This document shows positions 13,101-20,885 of a DNA stretch of 33,313 nucleotides, in pieces. The stretch's first letter is position 1. Every line of letters starts with the position of its first letter. Below the pieces are notes generated by a model. The model searched no databases. It saw only the letters and a program-made list of their open reading frames with translations, and was not told where the DNA came from. Position numbers and translations under genes: made by a program. This stretch comes from Pinguiococcus pyrenoidosus. Lineage: Eukaryota; Sar; Pinguiophyceae; Pinguiochrysidales; Pinguiochrysidaceae. The stretch spans positions 5,107 through 38,419 of the forward strand of contig JAAMXY010001165.1 of the NCBI GenBank assembly GCA_019677205.1, written 5' to 3'.

Positions 13101-13884
13101 TCCGATGCACGACGCCCCCGTCCACCGGAAACTGCACAACGTACCTCTGGCTCTCTGCGTTGTACTCCATCACCAGGGCGTCCTGCCACTGCCCGTCGCC
13201 GTCGCCCTTGCCACTGAAGGCCACTACGGGAACGCCGCGGAACTCCCCGTCGATGACGCCTTTCCGCAGCCAAGCATCCGGCGCGTACACCTCGAAAGTC
13301 AAGTCGTCGAAGGCCTCCAATGGTAGCGAGGCGTCTTGCACTTGGATAGCTTCGAGGAAGAGACTCTTCCGGGGCCGCGAGTAGTCCAGGCCCCGATCCA
13401 GCAGCAGCTTGGTGATGTCGTGCATGGCGTACATGCGGCGCAAGCGCTCGATCTGGATTCGCCTCGGCACCGTGCCTGGCCTTGGTGCATACGGAGCAAT
13501 GATCTTGGGCTCTGCCCGCCGATCTCCAGCGCCGGAACCGCCGTGAAAGCCTGGTGAGTGGAGCGCTTTGGAGTTGGTGGAGCGTTTCGCATCTTGGGAG
13601 GGTTCAGTGTTGCATCTCTCTCCGTCTTCACAGCTGTCCGTACCTTCCTCCACGGATAGGGAGATGTCGGTCGCTGGCTGAAACTCGCGCACCAGTGGCG
13701 ACAACGGTGACACACTCCGCGGCTCCGACGGCACTTCGTGCAGACCCTGTAGGTCCAAAGCGTAGTCCACCTTCATGCACGAGAGTCCGGCCGCGCACGT
13801 TAGCTCGGCGATCATGTGCCGCGGTTTCGGAGATGCCAAGCTCTCGTGTCGACCTACCCCTCCTGCAATGACTTCCGAGTACAT
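1143..13884 (-). CDS. Axonemal inner-arm dynein heavy chain, DNAH1-like group
   Basis: Two exons, 13884-9197 and 9114-1143, encode 4219 residues. The 82-nt intron (GTAAGC...GTCGCAG) restores the family sequence IVYN-CSDGLDY. Dynein heavy chains are the ATP-driven motors of cilia. The tail runs to about 950 and the linker lies about 960-1370. P-loops follow: AAA1 GPAGTGKT 1537-1544 with Walker B CFDEF 1587-1591; AAA2 GPTGGGKS 1818-1825; AAA3 GPTGTGKT 2168-2175; AAA4 GVGGSGRQS 2518-2526. The coiled-coil stalk with microtubule-binding tip spans about 2746-3066. AAA5, AAA6 and the C-terminal domain, ending with the LSTTGHSTNF signature, complete the motor. The N-terminal IERLRRMY...LLLDRGLDYS and LPLEAFDD segments and the total length suit the single-headed inner-arm classes; DNAH1 is my best match, DNAH3/6/7/12 less likely. 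The start is the first in-frame ATG; Met24 or Met37, or an upstream exon, are possible. Confidence 0.93.
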
Positions 13885-14624
13885 TGCGCGCTTGCGAGGC
13901 GACTTGGAGCCGTGCTGGCGGGCCGTCCGCCGGCGGCCATCTGCTTTGATGAGGAGGAATGCAGGGAAAGCCCCTCAGTTTCCCGGCCTCGCATCAGGAT
14001 TTGCTCCAGCAAAAGACCTGTCGAGCTTGCTAGTGCGTTGCTAGCCATCTCGGAGGGCGCTTTAGCCCAGGTCGGTCGAGTCTGCAGCCTCCGCTGCAAT
14101 CCAAGTCCTCCGCTGCCCAAGGCGATTTCGTGAGCGTGGTTGCCAGCGGACGCTGGCGAGCGCGCAGCTGCGCCGAAGCCCTCTATGTTCTCTCTGCAGT
14201 CTCCGCCTCCCAGAGCCTCAGCACCTCAGCACGCAGAAGCGAATGGCGCTGCGTACGCCAGCTTAAGCATAGTGCAAACGCCGAAGAACGTGCGGAGGCA
14301 ACTTGTTCCTAGGGCTCTGCAGAGGCCGCGGGTCCTCTGCTGCTATGTATCAGCGGCGACAGGGTCGTCGACGGTTGCGACATGTTTTCTTGTTACCATC
14401 ACTCTCGTTTCCCACGCTGATCAGCTGATCCCCGGTGTTGGTGCCGACACATGCGGGCGTATAGCTCTGGATTTTCGCGCCATTTTTTCGGAATTTCCAC
14501 TGCGCTTTTCATTTGAACGGCGTTCGCCTGAGGAAGGCTTTGGCGGTGGCAGCTTCTTCTTTCGCGCAGCGCGCAGCGCGTTGTTTCGTGTCGCAGGAGA
14601 TAGGAGAGCGCTGCGTCGAGGGAG
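13885..14624. other. Divergent intergenic region between dynein and SLD5
   Basis: These 740 bases lie between the predicted starts of the dynein gene (minus) and SLD5 (plus) and should hold both promoters and 5' UTRs. Short frames on both strands (for example 14140-14676 plus and 13854-14120 minus) look like unselected reading of GC-rich DNA and match no family I know. An AT-richer stretch with a TTTTTT run lies at about 14471-14520, upstream of SLD5. I see no RNA gene. An extra 5' exon of dynein cannot be excluded. Confidence 0.4.
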
Positions 14625-15326
14625 ATGGAAGAGTTCGAAGAGTCGCAGGGTGGCGCGCAGCGCAACGAGCAAGTGAACCAGCTGATCCAGGCGTATCTTA
14701 ACGAGAACGCCGCGCCGGAGCTCCTGCCGTTCCAGACGGAGCTGGTGGAGGACATACGCGCGCAGGTGGAGCAGCAGGAAGAGACGATCGAGGAAGTGAC
14801 GGAGCAGCCGGATAGAACTGTCGAAGAGGCCTTCACCGCAAGTCTGTATCAGATGGACATCGACAGAGTGAAGTACGCGTTGGCCAAGTATCTGCGCGTG
14901 CGTCTGCTCAAGCTGGAGAAGGTCACTGGACTCTTCCGTCCCAATCTCGCACCGGAGTTGTCCGAGGCGGCGGCGGCACTGCGAGAGCGGCTGAGCGAGC
15001 AAGAGCTTCAGTACGCGCACGAGCTGGAGAAGCTTTACGAGGACCACCTCGACGACGCGGTCTTGCGGCACTTCCCGGAGAATGCGGACCAGCTGAAGAG
15101 CCTGGGAGACGTGGATATGTGTCGACCGCCGCGGACGGATCGCTTCGTGTTCTGCCACGTCCGGGAGACGGTGGACGGCTTCTACGCGCACGAGGGCACC
15201 AATCCCTTGACCTGGGAAGCTGGCGACATTCACGTCGTGCCGTACCAGGCCATCAAGCGGTTCGTGGAGGACGGGCGCATGGAGTTATCAGCTCCTCACT
15301 TTGAAGATCCGATGCGGAACTCGTAG
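14625..15326 (+). CDS. SLD5: DNA replication complex GINS subunit SLD5
   Basis: This is an intact single exon of 233 residues, the usual size for SLD5 (GINS4). GINS (Sld5-Psf1-Psf2-Psf3) joins Cdc45 and the MCM ring to form the replicative CMG helicase. The order of features is that of SLD5: an N-terminal helix with NENAAPELLPFQ (about 26-37), a helix with QQEETIEE, the core signature DIDRVKYALAKYLRVRL followed by KLEK (about 84-104), a long helix with SEQELQYAHELEKLYEDH (about 130-147), a linker with FPENADQL, and the C-terminal beta domain (PPRTDRFVFCHV through DIHVVPYQAIKRFVEDGRMEL, about 167-223). The start is the first ATG in frame with the conserved N-terminus. It is divergent from the dynein gene and 669 nt upstream of the methyltransferase gene. 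Confidence 0.9.
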   Translation: MEEFEESQGGAQRNEQVNQLIQAYLNENAAPELLPFQTELVEDIRAQVEQQEETIEEVTEQPDRTVEEAFTASLYQMDIDRVKYALAKYLRVRLLKLEKVTGLFRPNLAPELSEAAAALRERLSEQELQYAHELEKLYEDHLDDAVLRHFPENADQLKSLGDVDMCRPPRTDRFVFCHVRETVDGFYAHEGTNPLTWEAGDIHVVPYQAIKRFVEDGRMELSAPHFEDPMRNS

Positions 15327-15995
15327 AAGGGTGAAGTTGCTGTGCAAGAAAAAAGAAAAAAAAGTGTGTCGTCTTAGTGGTGCACATCGCGAAGCGAGGC
15401 TGCCCGTCCCACGGGTTCCGCGGAGCCTTGACACTCGTGCCGCTTCGGCGACAGTGACGCTCAGCGCTCTCCGAGCTCGTTTGGCTCCATCTCTTCACAA
15501 CCTCTCGTATGCTCCTGGGATCTCAACTGGCGAAGCTACCCAAGAAGACCCGGGTCCCGGCCAGCAAAGTCTCCACGCCCCTGCCCACCGCCTCCGTGCC
15601 TCGCTGTGCCGTCATCTCTCCCACGATGGCCCCACAGCTCCCCATGAGCATGGTCCAGCAAGAAGCGCCGTCGGACGCGAGAACCCGAGCGGCCCGAGTG
15701 TGGGCCCGTTCTAGATTCCATCCTTCATGAAATGAAGACAACACATCCGAAGCAATGGCTTCCGCTGGTCTTGATTCCATCTCTCATGGAATGGAAACAG
15801 CGCCGCCGAAGATTGGCGTGCATGCGTCAGCAGGCGCCGCCTTGCAACAGTGGCCTCCGCGAGACGCCCCAGGTGCCTGACGCGCTTCAGATCCCTCCGT
15901 CAGCATCTTCCCTCCGAGGTCAATTGCTGCGGACGCGCCAGCAGCCGCTGATAGCGCCGGAAGCGGCGTTCCCACCTTCCAAGACCAGCTATACC
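15327..15995. other. Intergenic stretch with no confident gene
   Basis: It holds the SLD5 3' UTR, including an A-rich run at about 15348-15362, and the promoter of the methyltransferase gene. An 85-codon minus-strand frame (15523-15780) and a 73-codon plus-strand frame (15509-15730) cover the same DNA. Both have GC-rich third positions and neither resembles a known family, so I do not call either. A duplicated hairpin motif at 15715-15792 is listed separately. Confidence 0.4.
15715..15792. repeat. Two-copy direct repeat with hairpin potential
   Basis: ATTCCAT-CCTTC-ATGAAAT (15715-15733) and ATTCCAT-CTCTC-ATGGAAT (15774-15792) are imperfect copies starting 59 bases apart. The second forms a perfect 7-bp stem around a 5-base loop; the first has one mismatch in the stem. 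Similarity extends a few bases past each copy. Function is unknown. Confidence 0.6.
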
Positions 15996-17175
15996 ATGCG
16001 CTTGCTGGCCGCTTCGCTCGCCCTCTGGGGCGCAGCTTGCGTGTCCGCCTTCCGAGCACCTCTACAGCGGCAGGTGGCGCTTGGCAGAGCGCAGCAGACG
16101 GGTGGGTGGCTTGCGATGGACCCAGAAACGGTGCCAGAATGCTGATTCCCCCCCCTTTTTGCAGGTCTCAATGGCCACCTGCCGGGCCTGGAGAGCTTCG
16201 CCAGCCTTGTGACCGCGTACAGCGACGACCAGAATGCGTTCTTGGAGAACGTCACTCCCGTCACCGCTGCCACCGTGTCCGTGACCGCCGTGGCCATCGG
16301 GGTGCTCTTCGCTGAGTTGACAAAGAGCCTCCGTGGCGGCTCCAGCGTGACCGTCAGCCTCACAGACCTGGAAATGGTGCGCATTTCACAAGATTCTCAC
16401 CTCGCTACGATAATTTTTGGACTCTCTCTCTCTCTCTCTCTCTCTCAATCTCTCTCTTTCTCTCTCTCTCTCTATATCCCTCTCATGCTCGTGGTTTGGG
16501 AAGGTTGCTGTGGATAAGGTCGACCTCATCTTTGACCCGACGGAGAGGGATATGGAGCTCACCGAGGCCGGCACCTTCGGGGAGGTGCGGCGCAAGCAGG
16601 TCGCGCTGGTCGCCAAGGAAGAGTACCAGGCGGGCAAGTCGGTCCGCGAAGTGCGCGACAAGACCCTGGGCTACGCGGAGATCGACCTGGCGTGGCTGGC
16701 GACGCTGATGCGCCAGGTGGAACCTGCGGCCGGAGAGGTGTTCCTCGATCTTGGCAGCGGCATGGGCAAGGCCGTGTTGGGAGCGGCCGCCCTGTACCCG
16801 GACCTGGCGAAGAGTGCGGGCATCGAGATCCTGCCGAAGCTGAACCGCAGAGCGAAGAGATTTGCGCGGAAGCTGAAGACGTCTGTGGACCTGGACTTCA
16901 TCAACAGCGACTTCTGCGACATCGACAGGAGGGAAGTCGCGCAGACCATCGGGCAAGCGGACATCATCTTCCTCTATGCGACGCGCTTCGCGAGCGAGTC
17001 GGACGTGCTCACGGAGGCCAGCGCGGTCCTCGCGGAGTGTGCGAAGCCGGGGGCGAGGATCATCGCGATAGACCGGCGCTTACGGGGCCCTTTCCGCTTG
17101 GTCAAGGAGATTGATGATCTCCGCGGGGACTTGCAGCTGACGAGGGGATACATCTACCAGAAGCAAGCAGCGTAG
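15996..17175 (+). CDS. Predicted plastid-targeted, membrane-anchored DOT1-like SAM methyltransferase
   Basis: Three exons, 15996-16101, 16165-16376 and 16504-17175, give 329 residues; phases join correctly (1, then 0). Residues 1-18 (MRLLAASLALWGAACVSA) look like a signal peptide. The next residues, FRAPLQRQVALGR, are basic, Ser/Ala-type transit sequence with Phe at position +1, as in complex red plastids. A hydrophobic helix spans about 66-88. The catalytic domain follows: GYAEIDLAWL (162-171, equivalent to the YGE segment of DOT1 folds), motif I DLGSGMG at 188-194, acidic GIEI at 212-215, NSDF at 240-243 and FLYATRF in the post-II position. This is the class I SAM-methyltransferase fold closest to DOT1-like proteins; FAM173-type lysine methyltransferases, which also carry a membrane helix, are the alternative. 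The substrate is unknown; a chromatin role is unlikely given the targeting. Confidence 0.8.
16422..16484 (+). repeat. (TC)n microsatellite inside intron 2 of the methyltransferase gene
   Basis: About 60 bases of nearly pure CT/TC dinucleotide, broken by AA, TT and TATA interruptions, lie 20-80 bases upstream of the acceptor GGGAAG at 16498-16503. The tract takes the place of a polypyrimidine tract. It makes the intron (16377-16503, 127 nt) the longest one fully resolved in this window. Confidence 0.9.
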
Positions 17176-17320
17176 TGCGTCCGAGCAATGGAGCACTCCG
17201 TGTATAAAAGAGCCTTGGATACTTCTATCTTCTCTTCAGGGCCTCCAGCCTCCGTGTCGTCAACCTCTTGCAACCAATGGCTACACAAAAGCACATTCTT
17301 GACCTTCCACCGCCTCACGC

Positions 17321-17370
17321 GTAACACCTCGCAACACCTCGCAACACCTCGCAACACCTCGCAACACCTC
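17321..17370. repeat. Tandem 10-bp repeat
   Basis: The unit GCAACACCTC occurs four times without change (17331-17370), preceded by one copy with a single difference (GTAACACCTC, 17321-17330). It lies between the convergent methyltransferase and glycosyltransferase genes, followed by a C/T-rich stretch to about 17425. It probably lies in one of their 3' UTRs. Confidence 0.9.
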
Positions 17371-17455
17371 AAAGTCAGGCTGCGTGATGTCCCTTCCCAC
17401 TCCACCCCCCACCCCCCTCTTCCGCCCTTGTACACTCCGGTCTTTTACACGTACG

Positions 17456-18669
17456 CTAGGTCTTCGAGTCTCGAACTTTGCTGCTTCGTCTCAACTTTAC
17501 CGCACACCCTTTTCGCCGCTCTCGCGTGGAGCAAGCGAGCAAGATGATTCCGGCAGCGATGGCGATCCACCAGAAGAAGCTTACCGGAGCCTCCTCCGCC
17601 GAGAGCCGCCGAAGCTTGCTCTCGCAGGACGCCCCAACGGCGACACCAATTCTCTCCAGGTCGACCCGCAGCTGCTGGAACGCCGACGTCCTGTCCGGAC
17701 ACAGGTCATCGGCGTATCCCGGAATCACGTCCGTGAGGATCTCGTCGATCCGTGCCTTCCCAAGCGAAGTACAGCGCGCGTTCGAGATGTGGGTGAAGCA
17801 GAAGTCGCGGACGTTCATGTCCCCGTCTATGAAGCGATCCCCGCCGACGATGGGGCCCACGAAGCGGGAGCGGCGTTCCACCTCGGCCAGGTCGCTCGTG
17901 TTCACCGCGGGTAGGTCGTACAGCTTGGTCGCCGCCCTGATGAAGCTCAGTCGGTCCAGCGAATCCTCAACAAGAAACTCCTCCCGCCACTGCGCGAGCA
18001 GCAGCTCGCTGGCGCCCCGCTTTAGCACGAAGCTGCCGGCATGCGGCCCATGGCCGGAGCGCCAACGCAGCCGGANNNNNNNNNNNNNNNNNNNNNNNNN
18101 NNNNNNNNNNNNNNNNNNNNNNNNNNNNNNNNNNNNNNNNNNNNNNNNNNNNNNNNATCTTGGCAGCGTCTTACCTGCCGCGTTTTGCGCGAGGAAGCCA
18201 TCGACGCAGTCCTCCTTGGTCGTCAGCACGTCCGAGTCCAGGAACACGGCGAAGCGCACGTCGTGCGGCAGGTACTCCAGCAGCTGCGTCTTGAGCATTC
18301 GGAACCGCGTTCGCCGCAGATTCACGTTGTTGATGCTGTCTCGGAGAGAATCTTGCGGCGGCTCCACGTGAATGGTGATGGTCTCGGCGCCTTTCCTCGC
18401 GTCGCGCTCGCGCAGGTGCGCGAAGCACCTCTCTTGGTCGGTCATCACGAACACGCGACCCTGGTAGCCGCCCACGTCGCGGAGGGACGTGATGGCGTAG
18501 TCGATCACCTGCCCAAAGGCCACGGGGCCCTTCCCACCACAACATGTTGAGACCAGGCGTAGCAGCGGCGGCCGCAGTGAGATGGGCGTCCTACCATGGC
18601 GATGAAGACGAAGCCCACATCCGCGTACGAGGGGGCCTCGTCTTGGCGAGCGACCGGACGGAAGTCCAT
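17456..18669 (-). CDS. GT-A-like glycosyltransferase with C-terminal membrane anchor, copy A (contains assembly gap)
   Basis: Exon 1 is 18669-18595, exon 2 is 18529-18175, and exon 3 starts inside the run of Ns and ends at the stop 17456. The 65-nt intron 1 (GTAGGA...GGGAAG) and the intron 2 donor GTAAGA sit exactly where copy B has its introns. The product begins MDFRPV; after GPVAFGQV come a Rossmann-like segment with VFVMTDQERCF, a LRRTRFRMLKTQLLEYLP helix and the strand VFLDSDV with the DSD motif (about 123-125) that binds nucleotide-sugar and metal in GT-A enzymes. Exon 3 has GHGPHAGSFVLKRG, a Trp-rich acceptor region, HISNARC, then a hydrophobic helix (FFWWIAIAAGIILLACS) and 23 mostly basic closing residues. 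No N-terminal signal peptide is visible, so the protein looks tail-anchored. Specific sugar and acceptor are unknown. The short start is supported by the same ATG in copy B; upstream exons cannot be excluded. Confidence 0.72.
18076..18156. other. Assembly gap (81 Ns)
   Basis: Eighty-one undetermined bases hide the end of intron 2 and the start of exon 3 of glycosyltransferase copy A. The frame on each side is clear (exon 2 ends in phase 1 at 18175; exon 3 reads RLRWRSGHG from 18075), so the gene is probably intact. The gap length may be nominal. Confidence 0.99.
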
Positions 18670-19084
18670 GGAGGGGGTTCTCGGAACGATCGGAACCGGT
18701 GCGGCAGCTTGACTTGCGGCTGGCAAGATGGACAGCGCCGTCGACAGGCCCTCGAGCGGCCGGCGTGCAGGCCTCGCCAAGGCTTACTTCAAGTCCAAGG
18801 GGCGCATCCCACGCACCTTGCGCGAACGACCGCCGCAACGGACGATTGGGTCTTGAGCTGGGCGGCTGAGAATTCGGACAGATAGGTGCCGCTCAAGACC
18901 TGAAGAACTCCGGACAGACGCGAATTCCAAACTCCACACGTCATTCGCTTGGACAAAGCGGACGGAAGCCATTGCGAGAGCGTTCTAGATCATTCCCGGG
19001 CCTTCGCGAGAGCGCCTTGGCGGCGCCGCCGACGGAGATGGACCCGGCCGCTCTCTGGAGGCTTCTTTCGTCCTCGACGGAATC
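18670..19084. other. Intergenic region between the glycosyltransferase copies
   Basis: These 415 bases lie between the start of copy A and the stop of copy B. They should hold the copy A promoter and copy B 3' UTR. The frame upstream of the copy A ATG meets a TAA at about 18784. I see no further gene, repeat or RNA here. Confidence 0.4.
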
Positions 19085-20330
19085 TCACACCTTGCACTCA
19101 CGATCTTTGCTGCGGCGGCACGGACTTATCAACAACTTCCTGTGCTCTCGGAGGCAGCCGGGGACCAGCAGAATGGCGATGACCACCAGGAGCCACCAGA
19201 CGACCGAGCACGTCGGGAAACTCTGCGCACCCATACTGCTAAGCTTGTTGTCACACGAGCCGCCCACGGAGACGCCCAGCCTCTCGAAGTCTACCCTGAG
19301 GCGGTCCACCAGGGAGTTCTTGTTGGCGCAGAGGTCGCCGCCGTAGTTGGGCACGACGTCGCGCAGCATCTCGTCGATGCGCCCTCTCCCGATGGAGTTG
19401 CACCGTGCGTTGGACACGTGGGTGAAGCACACGTCGCGGACGTCCATGTCCGACTCGATGAAGCGGTCGCCGCCAACGAGGGGCCCGACGTACAAGGACC
19501 GGGCCTCCACCTCGGCCGGGTCGCTGGTGTTCACCGCCGGCAGATCGTACAGCGCCGTCGCCGCCCGGACGAAGCTCAGGCGGTCCAGCGAGTCCTCGAC
19601 AAAGAATTCCTCCTGCCAGCGCGTCACCAGCTCCTCGCTGGCGCCCCTCTTGACGATGAAGCTGCCCGTGTGCGGGCCGTGGCCAGCGCGCCACCGCATG
19701 CGGATGGCCATCGTGTCCGGCCACAACCCTTCGCCACGCGCCACCAAGGCAAGATCATAGGAAACCATGACACTTATGAGCACCAGCCGGCCAAAGCGAG
19801 GCATTGCAACCCTGCGACATTGGAGTAAACGCCACCTTCTTCCCGCGTATTTTGCGTGATGAACTGCTCAGCGCAGTCCTCCTTGGTGGTCATCACGTCG
19901 GAATCCACGAACACCGCGTACTGCACGTCGTCCGGGAGGTAGTCCAGGATCTGCGTCTTGAGCATGCGGAAGCGCGTGCGGCGCAGCGCGACGTTGTGAA
20001 TGCTGTCTTGCAAAGTGTCCGCCTGCGCAGCCGCGTGAATCGTTGTGGTCTGCAGCCCGCGCCGCGCGTGGTCCTCGTGCAGGTGCGCGAAGCACCGCTC
20101 CTGATCCGTCAACACGAAGATGCGCCCGCGGTAGCCGCCCACGTCGCGCAGAGAAGTGATGGCGTAGTCCACCACTCGCCCAAACGCAACGGGACCCTAC
20201 GTCCCGAGTGTGTCAGGCGCGTGGCGCAGCGCCTCGCAAGTTGCCACCTACGTACCATGGCGATGAACACGAACGCGACATCGTCGTGCGCACTGCCGGG
20301 GCTGTCGCGCTTCACGGGCGCAAAGTCCAT
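19085..20330 (-). CDS. GT-A-like glycosyltransferase with C-terminal membrane anchor, copy B
   Basis: Three exons, 20330-20256, 19836-19085's predecessor segment 20196-19836, and 19728-19085, encode 359 residues. Introns are 59 nt (GTACGT...ACGTAG) and 107 nt (GTGGCG...GGCGAAG), at the same positions and phases (0 and 1) as in copy A. Landmarks: MDFAPVKRD start, FVLTDQERCF, LRRTRFRMLK, VFVDSDVMTTKEDC with DSD at 123-125, GHGPHTGSFIVKRG, DSLDRLSF, GGDRFIESDMDVRDVCF, HVSNARC, a C-terminal hydrophobic helix at about 321-338 (VVWWLLVVIAILLVPGCL) and a 21-residue basic tail. Copies A and B are clearly paralogous along the whole length, including exon lengths (75 nt first exons). The intron 2 donor GTGGCG is weak, but phase and alignment with copy A favour it. 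The upstream frame stays open to 20600, but its composition is unlike copy A, so ATG 20330 is preferred. Confidence 0.76.
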
Positions 20331-20885
20331 CGTGAACGCGGGCGGCGCGCAGATCGCGCCGCAAGCTCGGACCCGAGGCCAATTACGCTGTGCTTTGCCC
20401 GTCATAGCACGCAACGACGGATTGGTGGACCGCGAGACCTCGCTGGGGAGCACGAGGTCAAGCTGTCCTTCGGAGCTGTGCGCCCAAATCGCAAGCCACA
20501 ACGAGCGTGACCAGTGCTGGTTGGCTAATTTTAAATCGGGTCGGACGTACAGCATCGCGAAGCGATTCTCACACCCAATCAGGTCCCTGCCCTTTGACAA
20601 ATCACAAGAAAGGGATGGTCAGCTGAGCCGGTGGCGGGACAGCTTGCCCTTTCCCCAACCTCTTCTCCACCCCCATTGGCCGAGGCCGCGTCGCCGCTGA
20701 CGCTATCCGCGCGAAGTATGAAGATCGCAAGCGTGACAGACGCCAAGTTCGAAAGACCGCGATTCCCAACGCAGTAACCGACCGCGACCCCCCAATATTC
20801 TTACTTTTCGAGGCCGCAGCCGTTTTGGCCTCGGCGCTCGCGGTGCTGCTGGGAGAGTGGTGGCCGCGGCTCTCGAGGGGCCAGC
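20331..20885. other. Divergent intergenic region between glycosyltransferase B and ABCG
   Basis: These 555 bases hold the promoters of two divergent genes. An AT-richer patch (TTGGCTAATTTTAAATCGGG) lies at about 20520-20539. An open minus-strand frame continues from glycosyltransferase B to 20600 but shows no recognisable domain or signal peptide. Nothing else is visible. Confidence 0.4.

Noticed and set aside
14140-14676. 178-codon plus-strand frame before SLD5
   Set aside because: It overlaps the SLD5 start in another frame and has low-complexity composition without a domain.
15523-15780. 85-codon minus-strand frame upstream of the methyltransferase
   Set aside because: No family resemblance, an overlapping plus-strand frame of equal quality, and no splice or start evidence.
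16417-16503. Start of the methyltransferase inside the TC repeat (SLSLSL leader)
   Set aside because: It is a read-through of the microsatellite intron. The spliced model restores phase and gives a leader and membrane helix.
20331-20600. Longer N-terminus for glycosyltransferase copy B
   Set aside because: The frame is open, but the sequence has no counterpart in copy A, where an in-frame stop lies upstream, and both share the ATG at MDF.
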